From Streptacidiphilus sp041262165 (lineage in GTDB: Bacteria; Actinomycetota; Actinomycetes; Streptomycetales; Streptomycetaceae), in assembly GCF_041262165.1 (NCBI RefSeq), contig NZ_JBGCBY010000029.1, forward strand, positions 55,945-119,944: a DNA stretch of 64,000 bases, in the 5' to 3' direction. Positions 33,150 through 41,445 of the stretch are shown piece after piece. The notes under the pieces were generated by a model. The model worked only from the letters and a program-made list of their open reading frames with translations. It had not been told where the DNA came from and did not search any database. Position numbers and translations under genes: made by a program. The stretch's first letter is position 1. Each line of letters opens with the position of its first letter.

Positions 33150-33794
33150 TCAGCGTCCGCGCGGGAGGGTGGTCTCGCCGACGTTCGCGTCGAGCCAGGC
33201 GCCCAGCGGCCGGGTCGCGCGCAGGAAGTCGACGACGCGCTTCTTCGCGGCGGCCGTCCCCAGCCACGGTTGGACCGGCCACTGTCGCCACGCCGTCAGG
33301 TCCTTGTTGCGCAGCAGGTCGACGCGCGGGTGCTCCTTGGGATACCCGCGGGGTGCGCTCTTGAGGCTCTCGCGGGCACCGACCTCGATCCCGTGGCCCG
33401 CCACCCCGGCGATCACGCGGCGGAGCTCCTCCCCGGTGCCGTCCTCCGCGACGGCCCGCCGGTAGCGCTCCAGCTGGTCCCCCGCCATCATGTGGTAGCC
33501 GCTGCCGGCCGCCAGTCCCCGCGCCGAGAGCTGCACGTACCCGCCGCCGGCCAGCACCGCGCCGATCGCGGTCTTGTAGGGGGACTTGTCAGCGCTGAAG
33601 CGGATGTCCCGGTTCGGGCGGAAGATCTTGCCCTCGCCGAACTCGCCCTCGAGCTCCTCCAGCAGCGCCACCATCGGTGCGTGCACGTCGGCGTCGTAGG
33701 CGGCCTTGTGCGCCGCCCAGTAGACCTTGGAGTTGTCGTCCTCCAGGCCCTCGTAGAACTCCAGTGCCTCAGCAGGCCAGCCCTTGAAGGTCAC
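33150..33794 (-). CDS. DUF2461 domain protein
   Basis: 214-aa soluble protein of the DUF2461/TIGR02453 family: TFKGWPAEALEFYEGLEDDNSKVYW, IFRPNRDIRFSADKSPYKT, GGGYVQLSARG, HPRVDLLRNKDL. Widespread, function unknown. GTG 33794 is preceded by TAGGCT and 7 bases, so probably leaderless; a longer frame into the repeat region upstream is rejected. Convergent with the UbiA gene. Confidence 0.9.
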   Translation of the reverse strand: MTFKGWPAEALEFYEGLEDDNSKVYWAAHKAAYDADVHAPMVALLEELEGEFGEGKIFRPNRDIRFSADKSPYKTAIGAVLAGGGYVQLSARGLAAGSGYHMMAGDQLERYRRAVAEDGTGEELRRVIAGVAGHGIEVGARESLKSAPRGYPKEHPRVDLLRNKDLTAWRQWPVQPWLGTAAAKKRVVDFLRATRPLGAWLDANVGETTLPRGR

Positions 33795-33801
33795 GTGCAC
33801 G

Positions 33802-33807
33802 AGCCTA
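33802..33807 (-). promoter_or_regulatory. -10 box of DUF2461 gene (leaderless)
   Basis: TAGGCT followed after 7 bases by GTG 33794. Confidence 0.5.
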
Positions 33808-33870
33808 GGGCCTGCCGGCCGGAATTCGCGGCTGTGGGCACCAGCGGCTCCGCCGCGTGGCGCGGCGCTC

Positions 33871-33927
33871 GCCGTCCGGCGTGGTGCCTGCCGTCCGGCG
33901 TGGTGCCTGCCGTCCGGCGTGGTGCCT
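33871..33927. repeat. 19-base tandem repeat, three perfect units
   Basis: Unit GCCGTCCGGCGTGGTGCCT three times without spacers. A partial further unit (TCCGGCGTGGTGCC) sits at about 34018-34031 before the second long repeat. Non-coding, between the PIG-L stop and the DUF2461 start. Confidence 0.9.
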
Positions 33928-34123
33928 CGCAAACCTTCGGCCGCGAGCTGCCCCCATCGCGGCGAGGTGCCGCCACGCGGCGCAGCCGCCCCGCGGACCA
34001 CGCTCACACGCGCAACCTCCGGCGTGGTGCCCCACAAACGTTCGGCCCGGAGCTGCCCCCCATCGCGGCGAGCTGCCGCCACGCGGCGTAGCCCCAGCGC
34101 GGACCACGCTCACATGCGCAGCC
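33928..34123. repeat. Degenerate direct repeat, about 90 bases, two copies
   Basis: Copy A at 33928-34017 and copy B at about 34033-34123 share blocks such as GAGCTGCCCCC, ATCGCGGCGAG and GCGGACCACGCTCACA. Copy B runs into the last codons of the PIG-L gene, so the pattern looks like repeated duplication of that gene's 3' end. The 315-base gap holds these repeats and hairpins and no gene. Confidence 0.8.
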
Positions 34124-34853
34124 GGATGACCTCAAAACCGGACGCGTACCGCACGCCGAGCCGGGTGCCGGCCATCCTGGCGACGGACTCCAGGAACTCG
34201 TCCGGGTTCCCCATGTCCCCGCCCAGGCCCGCCAGATAGGCCTCGTGCGCCTTCAGCGAATCCAGGCCCTGAGCGAAGTGGTCGGTGATGTCGACCGCGT
34301 GCCGGCCGTCCGGCGAGCCCGCTGCCAGGATCTGGCCCACTCCGTTCCACGGTTCGAGACCCTCCGCCAGCAGCTCGCGGAACACCCAGCGGTTCCCGGC
34401 GTCGCGAACGGCGTCCAGGGTCGCGCGGCCGACCGCGATGTGGTCGGCCTGGTTCGGGAACGTGCCGCCGTAGGTCTCGCGGAAGTTGGTGGTGATCACG
34501 ACGTCGGGCCGGTGCCGGCGTACCGCTCGGGCGATGTCGCGGCGCAGCGCGAGTCCGTACTCGACCACGCCGTCAGGGTGGCCGAGGAACTCGACGTTGT
34601 CGACGCCGACGACCGCCGCCGAGGCGATCTGCTCGGCCTCGCGGAGCGGACGGCACTCGGCCGGGTCGATGGAATCGATGCCGGCCTCGCCGCTGGTGAC
34701 CATCACGTAGACGACGGACTTGCCCTGGGAGGTCCATCGCGCCACCGCGGCCGCGGCCCCGTACTCCATGTCGTCAGGATGGGCGACGATCGCCAGCGCC
34801 GTCCGCCAGTCCTCGTCGATCGGCTCGTACGGTTCCGGCGCCTGCTCGGTCAT
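34110..34853 (-). CDS. PIG-L family deacetylase
   Basis: 247-aa zinc-dependent N-deacetylase of the LmbE/MshB type. Metal-site motif AHPDD (H25-D28), then TSGEAGIDS and NFRETYGGTFPNQADHIAVGR with the second metal His. AAGGA lies 8 bases before the ATG at 34853. Could act on mycothiol-type or other GlcNAc conjugates; substrate not determined. Its 3' end overlaps the repeat array. Confidence 0.88.
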   Translation of the reverse strand: MTEQAPEPYEPIDEDWRTALAIVAHPDDMEYGAAAAVARWTSQGKSVVYVMVTSGEAGIDSIDPAECRPLREAEQIASAAVVGVDNVEFLGHPDGVVEYGLALRRDIARAVRRHRPDVVITTNFRETYGGTFPNQADHIAVGRATLDAVRDAGNRWVFRELLAEGLEPWNGVGQILAAGSPDGRHAVDITDHFAQGLDSLKAHEAYLAGLGGDMGNPDEFLESVARMAGTRLGVRYASGFEVIRLRM

Positions 34854-34971
34854 GGTTCCGTCCTTCCGGTGCGTCCTCACCCTCCGGCCTGCCTGACGAC
34901 TCTAGGACGGTCGGACCGGCGACGGGCGGCGTTCGCTGCCGTGTCGCACGAACGCCACGTGTGGGAAGTCC

Positions 34972-35000
34972 TTGACCGCGCCGACCCGGGTGCGAAGAGT
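34972..35000 (+). promoter_or_regulatory. Promoter of phosphoesterase gene
   Basis: TTGACC (34972-34977), 17-base spacer, AAGAGT (34995-35000), then 6 bases to GTG 35007: a possible leaderless promoter with a weak -10. Confidence 0.4.
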
Positions 35001-35006
35001 GGACGG

Positions 35007-35942
35007 GTGATCCTGAATCCCGCGACTGCCGAGCCGCCACGCCGCCGCACCCGCCTGGCCGTCGCGGTGGCCCTCACCGCGGTCGCCCTCGCCGCGTCGG
35101 CGGCCGGATGCAGCCAGTCCGGCACCGGGTCGACCGCCCCCCACCCGGGCACGTCCGCCACCACCGCCGTGGCCAAAGGCGTCCAGGTGCCCCGACCCGA
35201 CCACGTCGTGGTGGTGGTCGAGGAGAACCACTCGTACAGCCAGATCATCGGCGACTCCACGAACGCGCCCTACCTCAACACCCTCGCGCAGCAGGGCGCG
35301 CTGTTCACCCACTCCTTCGCGATCACCCATCCGAGCGAACCCAACTACCTTGCGCTGTTCTCCGGCTCGACCCAGGGCGTGACCGACGACTCCTGCCCGC
35401 ACACCTTCTCCGGACCCGACCTCGGCTCCGAACTCACCACTGCGGGCCTGGGCTTCGCCGGCTACTCCGAGAGCATGCCCAGCGCCGGCTTCACCGGCTG
35501 CGACAGCGGCTCCTACGCCCGCAAGCACAACCCGTGGGTGAACTTCAGCGATGTGCCGAGCGCGGCGAACCAGCCCTGGACGGCGTTCCCGCACGACTAC
35601 TCGCAGCTGCCGACGCTGTCCTTCGTCATCCCCAACCTCGACGACGACATGCACGACGGCTCGGTCCGGCAGGGCGACGACTGGCTGAAGCAGAGCCTGG
35701 GCGCGTACGCGACCTGGGCCCGGACCCACAACAGTCTGCTGGTGGTCACCTGGGACGAGGACGACGAGAGCCACTCCAACCAGATCCCCACGATCCTCGT
35801 CGGCCAGCCGGTCCGCCCCGGCAGCTACGCCGAGACCCTCGACCACTACCGGCTGCTGCGCACCCTGGAGGACGCCTACGGCCTCCCGCACGCCGGTGAC
35901 AGCTCCGCCGTGACGCCCGTCCTGGATGCCTGGCAGCGCTAG
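35007..35942 (+). CDS. Secreted phosphoesterase-family lipoprotein
   Basis: 311 aa, phosphoesterase/acid phosphatase type (PF04185-like). Twin-Arg-like RRRTR n-region, hydrophobic segment and lipobox-like SAAGCSQ. Catalytic region: VVVVEENHSYSQIIGD, ITHPSEPNYLALFSG, VIPNLDDDMHD, VTWDEDDESHSNQIPTILVG. Probably hydrolyses phosphodiester or phosphomonoester substrates outside the cell for phosphate supply. Stop overlaps the convergent gene by 4 bases. Confidence 0.87.
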   Translation: MILNPATAEPPRRRTRLAVAVALTAVALAASAAGCSQSGTGSTAPHPGTSATTAVAKGVQVPRPDHVVVVVEENHSYSQIIGDSTNAPYLNTLAQQGALFTHSFAITHPSEPNYLALFSGSTQGVTDDSCPHTFSGPDLGSELTTAGLGFAGYSESMPSAGFTGCDSGSYARKHNPWVNFSDVPSAANQPWTAFPHDYSQLPTLSFVIPNLDDDMHDGSVRQGDDWLKQSLGAYATWARTHNSLLVVTWDEDDESHSNQIPTILVGQPVRPGSYAETLDHYRLLRTLEDAYGLPHAGDSSAVTPVLDAWQR

Positions 35943-36751
35943 CCGACCGGTCCCGTCCGGCTCGCGGGCCTGGTTCCGATGACGACGGTGGCGTCCAACT
36001 CGTCGGAGCCGGCGACCCGCGGTATCAGCCCTTCTCGGGCGACGACGTCGACCGCCTGGGGTATCTGACGCTCGCTCGCCTCGAACAGCAGGTGGCCGCC
36101 CGGTGCCAGCCAGCTGGGCGCTTCGGCCGTCACCCGGCGCAGGACGTCGAGTCCGTCCGCGCCGCCGTCGAGCGCCACCCGCGCCTCGTGGATCCGGGCC
36201 TCGGCGGGCAGCAGCGCGATCTCCCGGGTGGGTACGTACGGCACGTTGGCGAGCAGGATGTCGACCCGGCCGCGCAGCGTGGCGGGCAGCGGCTCGAAGA
36301 GGTCGCCTTCGAACACCTGGCCGTCGCTGCCGATGTTCCGCCGAGCGCAGCGCACCGCGGCCGGGTCGATGTCGGCGGCGTACAGCTCGACCTGGTGGTC
36401 CAGGGCCGCGCCGAGCGCGGCGCCCAGCGCGCCCGAGCCGCAGCAGAGGTCGACGACGACAGCCCGTGGTCCGGCGAGGGCGGCAGCCTCGGTGACGAGG
36501 AACTCGGTGCGGCGACGGGGTACGAACACCTCGGGGTCCACGGCGATCCGCAGACCGCAGAACTCAGCCCAGCCGATGACGTGTTCCAGCGGCTGGCCGA
36601 CGACTCGTCGGTCCACCATCGCGGCGAGGTCGTCCGGGGTGCGTGCGGTGGAGATGAGCAGTTCCGCCTCGTCCTCGGCGAAGACGCAGCCGGCGGCGCG
36701 GAGCCTGGAGACGATGGCGGAGTACGGGGCAAGTGACGGTGAAGCCGACAT
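35939..36751 (-). CDS. PrmC/HemK-like protein-glutamine methyltransferase
   Basis: 270 aa. SAM fold with VVDLCCGSGALGAALG and the catalytic-loop motif NVPY in LLANVPYVPTREIALLP, where canonical HemK/PrmC has NPPY. N-terminal helical domain LEHVIGWAEFCGLRIAVDPEVFVPRRRTEFLV is as in release-factor methyltransferases. The NVPY variant marks a paralog group annotated as putative N5-glutamine methyltransferase, distinct from the essential PrmC. AAAGG lies 7 bases before the ATG. Confidence 0.85.
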   Translation of the reverse strand: MSASPSLAPYSAIVSRLRAAGCVFAEDEAELLISTARTPDDLAAMVDRRVVGQPLEHVIGWAEFCGLRIAVDPEVFVPRRRTEFLVTEAAALAGPRAVVVDLCCGSGALGAALGAALDHQVELYAADIDPAAVRCARRNIGSDGQVFEGDLFEPLPATLRGRVDILLANVPYVPTREIALLPAEARIHEARVALDGGADGLDVLRRVTAEAPSWLAPGGHLLFEASERQIPQAVDVVAREGLIPRVAGSDELDATVVIGTRPASRTGPVG

Positions 36752-36951
36752 GGGAGCCTTTCGGGATGCCTGAGGGCGCTCCCGCGGTCACCTAGGTCGT
36801 ACGGACCGCACGGCAGTGCGAGGGGAGCACCCAGCCTGATACAGCGTTGATGGGTCCCACCTCCTCTGTTGATCACTGCTGAAGTCGAGAACACTCTAAC
36901 AGCAGACACGAACCGGTCGACTGCGCCCACGACCTATCGCTCCCCCGGTCG

Positions 36952-37434
36952 CTAGGCCGCCCGGCGGTGCTGTGCTCGCCCCCGTCGCCGTGCGAACCGG
37001 GGGACGTGGATCCACCCTGGGACGGCCTGCTGCTCCTCGTCGGCCGGGCCCTGCTCGCCGTGCATGATCTCGACCCGGCCGAGGTTGCAGGACGCCGGGG
37101 ACGACCGGTCGGAGGCCGGCCGATGCGTCTCGTGCGCTTGGAGGGCCATGCTCACCAGGGTGATCAGGAGATCGGCGTCGGTGTCGCAGTCCAGGTGCAC
37201 GGTCGCCCACTCGGAGCCGGGATGGAGCCGGACGGCGGTGGAGTGGTCCAGCTCTCCGTGCAGTCGCTCGATGGCGTGGCTGGTGAGGTGGAGGTCGGCG
37301 TCGCGCCCCGTATGGAAGTGCACGATCTCGTTGGCACCGGCGCGCAGGGCGTCGCCGGTGCCACAGCTCGCTGGGGCGCTGGTGAGGTCGGGCCATGTCT
37401 CCAGTTGTTCCATGGCGCGACGGGCGGCCGTCAT
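36952..37434 (-). CDS. DUF5519/luciferase-domain-like protein
   Basis: 160 aa from ATG 37434 (ATG 37413 is an alternative). The N-terminal 110 residues (LETWPDL, NEIVHFHTGRDADLHLT, SEWATVHLDCDTDADLLITLVSMALQAH) match small actinobacterial luciferase-domain proteins. The last 35 residues are basic and divergent. Cytoplasmic, role unknown. No strong ribosome site for either start. Confidence 0.65.
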   Translation of the reverse strand: MTAARRAMEQLETWPDLTSAPASCGTGDALRAGANEIVHFHTGRDADLHLTSHAIERLHGELDHSTAVRLHPGSEWATVHLDCDTDADLLITLVSMALQAHETHRPASDRSSPASCNLGRVEIMHGEQGPADEEQQAVPGWIHVPRFARRRGRAQHRRAA

Positions 37435-37543
37435 GCGGCCATCTTGGCCCTGTGGTCGCCCGACGGCTACCCCATGTACCGGAGGACCGCCCGGATCGCC
37501 CCGGATCGCCCTACGAGAGAGTGACGGCCGACGTGGGAGTGGG

Positions 37544-37573
37544 CGGGAGCCCCGTCCACAGCAGGGGCTCCCG
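37544..37573 (-). terminator. Terminator hairpin, distal
   Basis: CGGGAGCCCC/GGGGCTCCCG, perfect 10-base stem with a 10-base loop, downstream of the 37723 gene. Confidence 0.7.
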
Positions 37574-37577
37574 CGGT

Positions 37578-37605
37578 GCCGGGGGACTGTGCGACAGCCC
37601 CCGGC
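37578..37605 (-). terminator. Terminator hairpin, proximal
   Basis: GCCGGGGG/CCCCCGGC stem continuing through CTGT/ACAG to a tight GCG loop with one bulged A. Forms a tandem terminator with 37544-37573. Confidence 0.7.
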
Positions 37606-37722
37606 GAGCGCCGACATCCAGACCCATCAGCGACAGCGCTGTCCACCAGTGAGCACTACCCGGAGTCCGGCGGGAACAGGGACGGGGCCGAACGGCCGCA
37701 GAAGATCCCCCGACTGTGTTCG

Positions 37723-38307
37723 TCAGTGCACGGGCGCCGGGCAGGTCGCTGTCTGCGTCTTCAGGTTCCAGCACATCTTGGCGTCGGTGAAACCACCGAA
37801 GCCGTTGGCCGTGTAGTAGTCGATCTCGATGGCGGAGTAGTGGAACGAGACCGACTCCTGAGGGGCACTCGTGGCCCCGGAGAACTGGTCCGCGGAGACG
37901 GTGACCCCGCCCAGGGTCAGCGTCATGGTCGGCTGGGTTTGGCCGGCGGCAGTCAGTACCAGCGCGACTCCCTTGGCCAGCGTTGCCTGGGTGGCCACCC
38001 GCTGGTGCAGGAAGACGGTGACAGGGTCGACGAGCCGAGTGATCGTCAGATCCGCGAAGGTGCTCTTCCCGCCCACTCCGGCCGCGCCCCCGCTGTAGCT
38101 CAGCACCGTGCTGACATCGTGTCCGGGGCCGTCGGGGAGCAGCAGGGTCGGCGCGAGTGCGGTGCCGGCGGCCGCGGCCCGCGCGGCGGCCGGGGACTTC
38201 GCCGACACGGCCGGCGTTCCGCTGGCCGAGGCCGTCGCCAGGGTGGCTCCGGTCAGCACGGCGGCGACCGCGAGGGCGAGCGCCCCGCGCTTCATCAGTG
38301 GGCTCAT
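37723..38307 (-). CDS. Secreted Hcp-like protein (T6SS tube fold)
   Basis: 194 aa. Sec signal peptide (MKRGALALAVAAVLTGATLATASASG). The mature domain resembles Hcp: FADLTITRLVDPVTVFLHQRVATQ, MTLTLGGVTVSADQFSG and ESVSFHYSAIEIDYYT match the Hcp pattern of paired strands and a C-terminal E-SFxYxxI segment. Two C-terminal Cys (MCWN, ATCPAP) may form a disulfide. Actinobacteria lack T6SS, so this would be an Hcp fold exported by Sec with another role. No T6SS genes nearby. Confidence 0.65.
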   Translation of the reverse strand: MSPLMKRGALALAVAAVLTGATLATASASGTPAVSAKSPAAARAAAAGTALAPTLLLPDGPGHDVSTVLSYSGGAAGVGGKSTFADLTITRLVDPVTVFLHQRVATQATLAKGVALVLTAAGQTQPTMTLTLGGVTVSADQFSGATSAPQESVSFHYSAIEIDYYTANGFGGFTDAKMCWNLKTQTATCPAPVH

Positions 38308-38472
38308 GAGTGGCTTTGATCCTTCTCTGGGACGTTCGGGCAGTACGTCCCGCAGTCAACCAGGTACTCGGACCAGAAGACCCGATGATCCAACAAGTCG
38401 CCCACGCAGCAACGAAATTGGCGTCGCCGCCCGTTCGGTCGGCAGGCGGGGCCGATTGCCGCCGCACGAGCA

Positions 38473-38502
38473 TTGACCGGGACACTCCATATAGTTTAGT
38501 TT
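38473..38502 (+). promoter_or_regulatory. Promoter of chitosan/chitin operon
   Basis: TTGACC (38473-38478), 18-base spacer, TAGTTT (38497-38502), inside a short AT-rich island; leader of about 60 bases. Confidence 0.55.
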
Positions 38503-38512
38503 CCTTACTTAA
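38495..38512. promoter_or_regulatory. Possible ROK-family operator
   Basis: TTTAGTTTCCTTACTTAA overlaps the -10. It resembles half of the operators reported for ROK repressors of chitosanase and sugar genes in Streptomyces (AGGAAACT core on the other strand), but symmetry is poor. Confidence 0.35.
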
Positions 38513-38569
38513 TCAGACCCTCCCCTCTCCTGCCCCGCTCCACTCCCCCGCCAGATCCAAGGAGCGCAC

Positions 38570-41443
38570 ATGGCACATCGAAGAAGGTTCTTGACGACCG
38601 CGGCGGTCGCACTCGGCCTCGCGGGCCTGTACACGTTTCCCAACGGAGCCTCCGCCGTCCCCGCGCAACCTCAAGCCCGCGCCGCGGCGGCCACGGCCCG
38701 CGCCGCGTCGTTCACCGACCCGGCGACCGGCTCGACCGCCGTGTCCAACCTCGGTGCCGGCAACGGCTGGAAGGTGGTGACCAGCGCGACGGCGACGCAG
38801 ACCGGCGCGCAGATATCCGCGCCCGGCTTCTCCACCTCCGGCTGGCTCACCGTGGCCAACGACGGCGGCGGCGCTCCCGGAACCGAGATCAACGCCCTGC
38901 TGCAGAACGGCACCTGCCCGAACGTCTTCGTCTCCACGAACATGAAGAGCTGCTTCGGGCAGATGACGAAGGTCGGCGCCGACACCATCGCGCAGTTCTC
39001 CGTGCCGTGGTGGTACCGCACCGACTTCACCGCTCCGCCGGCCGGACAGGACGCAAAGCTGGTCCTCAACGGCGTGGTCGGCTCGGCGGACGTCTGGGTC
39101 AACGGCAGCCAGGTGGCGAGCTCGTCCACCATCACCGGGGACTACGCCCGCAACGCCTTCGACATCACCAAGCTGCTGGTGCAGGGAACCAACTCGGTCG
39201 CGATCGAGATGCACCCCAACAATCCGAGCACCATGCTCACCCTCGACAACGTGGACTGGAGCCAGATCCCGCCGGACAACAACACCGGCATCCAGTTCCC
39301 GGTGCAGCTGCAGGCCGGCGGCCCGCTGCTGGTCGGCAACGCGCACGTGGTGCAGAACACCGCGGCGAACCTCAGCAGTTCCGCGCTGACCGTGAAGACC
39401 GACGTCGCCAACACCTCCTCAAGCGCCCAGACCGGCAGCGTCTCCGCCACGGTCACCCCGCCGGGCGGCGGGACGCCGATCACCGTCAGCCAGAACGTGA
39501 CCGTGGCCGCCGGTGTCACGCAGACGGTGACCTTCGCGCCCTCGGCCTATCCGGGCCTGACCGTGGCCGGCCCGCAGATCTGGTGGCCGTACCAGCTCGG
39601 CGCGCAGCCGCTCTACACACTGGCCACCTCCGTGTCGCAGAACAACACCGTGCTCGACTCGACCAGCGGCACCTTCGGCATCCGCACCGTCACCTCCTAC
39701 CTGACCGGTGCCTCCACCGCCGCGCCCAGCGGCGTCCGCGCCTTCAAAATCGACAACGTCCCGCTGGTGGTCCGCGGCGGCGGTTGGGACCCGGACCTGT
39801 TCCTGCGCTACGACCCTTCGGACACCGCGAAGCAGATCGGCCTGATGAAGGCGATGGGCGTCAACACCGTTCGCCTCGAAGGCCATCTGATGCCGCCGGA
39901 CTGGTACCAGCAGATGGACGCGGCCGGAATCCTGGTCAACGCCGGCTACCAGTGCTGCGACTTCTGGGAGGCCACCAGTTACACCAGCGCGCAGCAGGCC
40001 GACTACCAGCTGACGGCGCAGTCCGTCGGGCAGATCCTGCGCAACCACCCCTCCGTGTTCAGCTTCCAGTGGAGTGACAACGCGCCGACCGCCACCCAGG
40101 AGTCCCTGGCCCTTGCCGGATTCGCGGCGGCCGACTACGCCGGTCCCTTCATCTCCTCGGCCGAGTACAACAGCAGCCCGCAGCTGGGCGCTTCGGGCGA
40201 GAAGGAGGGTCCGTACGACTGGGTGCCGCCGAACTACTGGTACGACACCAGCCACTACAGCAGTGGTGACTCGACGCTGACCAACGCGGGCGGCTCCTGG
40301 GGCTTCGACAGCGAGCAGAGTTCCGGCAACACCGTGCCGACCCTCGACTCGATCAACCGGTTCCTGTCCGCCTCGGACCAGTCCGCCCTGTGGAAGACAC
40401 CGGGCGCCAACCAGTTCCACAACAACTACGAAGGGACCAAGCACACCGGCTACCACTTCGGCACGCTCTACAACCTGGACACCGCCATCACCGACCGCTA
40501 CGGCGCCTGGTCCAGCCTGAGCCAGTACGTCGAGGAGGCGCAGGTCCAGAACTACGAGGACACCCGGGCCCAGTTCGAGGCCTTCGTCGACCACTCGACC
40601 AACGCCTCGGCGCCGTCGACCGGCACGATCTACTGGCAGATGAACAAGGGCTGGCCGACCCTGCTGTGGTCGCTCTACAACAACGACGGCGACCAGGCCG
40701 GTGCCTACTTCGGCGCACAGAAGGCGAACCGCCCGCTGCACGCGCTGTACGCGCTGGACAACGGAACGGTGACCGTCGACAACCTGGGCGGCGCGAGCCA
40801 GTCCGGAGTCACCGTCGAGTCCAAGGTCTACAGCACGGCCGGCGCCCTGCTCGACGACCGGACCTCGGCCGGCCTCACCCTCGCCTCCCAGCAGGTGGCC
40901 AACGCGGTGCTGAAGCCGACCACGCCGACCGCGTCGGGCACGGTCTACTTCGTGGAACTGCTGCTGCGTCAGAACGGCACTCTGGTGGACCGCAACGTCT
41001 ACTGGCAGTCCACCACGGCGGACGTCACCAACTGGACCAAGACCATCGGCAACCCGCAGGGGACGATGACGCAGTACGCGAACCTCAAGGCCCTGCAGAG
41101 CCTGCCGCAGGCCGGCATCACGGCGACCGCGACGACAAGCAGCCAGGCCGGCCCCGGCGGCTCCGACAAGCTGGTCACCGTCACCGTCACCAACAACTCG
41201 ACCCAGCCGACCGTCGGCTTCTTCCTGCGGGCCGACATCCGCCGGGGCACCGCGTCCGGCACCGAGCTGGCCGGCGACAACGAGCTGCAGTCCTCGATCT
41301 GGAGCAACAACGACGTCACCCTGTGGCCGGGCGAGTCGGAGACGCTCACCGCGACCTACAGCTCGGCGGACCTGCAGGGAGCCACGCCGGTGGTCAGCGT
41401 CTCCGGCTGGAACGTGCCCAAAACCGACATAGTAGCGGGGTGA
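38570..41443 (+). CDS. Secreted exo-beta-D-glucosaminidase, GH2 (CsxA-like)
   Basis: 957 aa. Twin-Arg-like signal (HRRRFLTTAAVALGLAG). GH2 layout: jelly-roll sugar-binding domain (PWWYRTDF, SADVWVNGSQV), immunoglobulin-like domain, TIM barrel (GGGWDPDLFLRYD, NTVRLEGHLMPPDWY). The catalytic acid position reads QWSDN (Asp about 502, not the usual NE) and the nucleophile is E about 582 in WGFDSEQSSGN, as in exo-chitosanases. Releases GlcN from chitosan ends. AAGGAG lies 7 bases before the ATG. Co-transcribed with the GH20 gene. Confidence 0.88.
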   Translation: MAHRRRFLTTAAVALGLAGLYTFPNGASAVPAQPQARAAAATARAASFTDPATGSTAVSNLGAGNGWKVVTSATATQTGAQISAPGFSTSGWLTVANDGGGAPGTEINALLQNGTCPNVFVSTNMKSCFGQMTKVGADTIAQFSVPWWYRTDFTAPPAGQDAKLVLNGVVGSADVWVNGSQVASSSTITGDYARNAFDITKLLVQGTNSVAIEMHPNNPSTMLTLDNVDWSQIPPDNNTGIQFPVQLQAGGPLLVGNAHVVQNTAANLSSSALTVKTDVANTSSSAQTGSVSATVTPPGGGTPITVSQNVTVAAGVTQTVTFAPSAYPGLTVAGPQIWWPYQLGAQPLYTLATSVSQNNTVLDSTSGTFGIRTVTSYLTGASTAAPSGVRAFKIDNVPLVVRGGGWDPDLFLRYDPSDTAKQIGLMKAMGVNTVRLEGHLMPPDWYQQMDAAGILVNAGYQCCDFWEATSYTSAQQADYQLTAQSVGQILRNHPSVFSFQWSDNAPTATQESLALAGFAAADYAGPFISSAEYNSSPQLGASGEKEGPYDWVPPNYWYDTSHYSSGDSTLTNAGGSWGFDSEQSSGNTVPTLDSINRFLSASDQSALWKTPGANQFHNNYEGTKHTGYHFGTLYNLDTAITDRYGAWSSLSQYVEEAQVQNYEDTRAQFEAFVDHSTNASAPSTGTIYWQMNKGWPTLLWSLYNNDGDQAGAYFGAQKANRPLHALYALDNGTVTVDNLGGASQSGVTVESKVYSTAGALLDDRTSAGLTLASQQVANAVLKPTTPTASGTVYFVELLLRQNGTLVDRNVYWQSTTADVTNWTKTIGNPQGTMTQYANLKALQSLPQAGITATATTSSQAGPGGSDKLVTVTVTNNSTQPTVGFFLRADIRRGTASGTELAGDNELQSSIWSNNDVTLWPGESETLTATYSSADLQGATPVVSVSGWNVPKTDIVAG

Positions 41444-41445
41444 TC

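Noticed and set aside
33871..34123. Possible CRISPR array
   Set aside because: Units abut directly with no unique spacers, and no cas genes are present.
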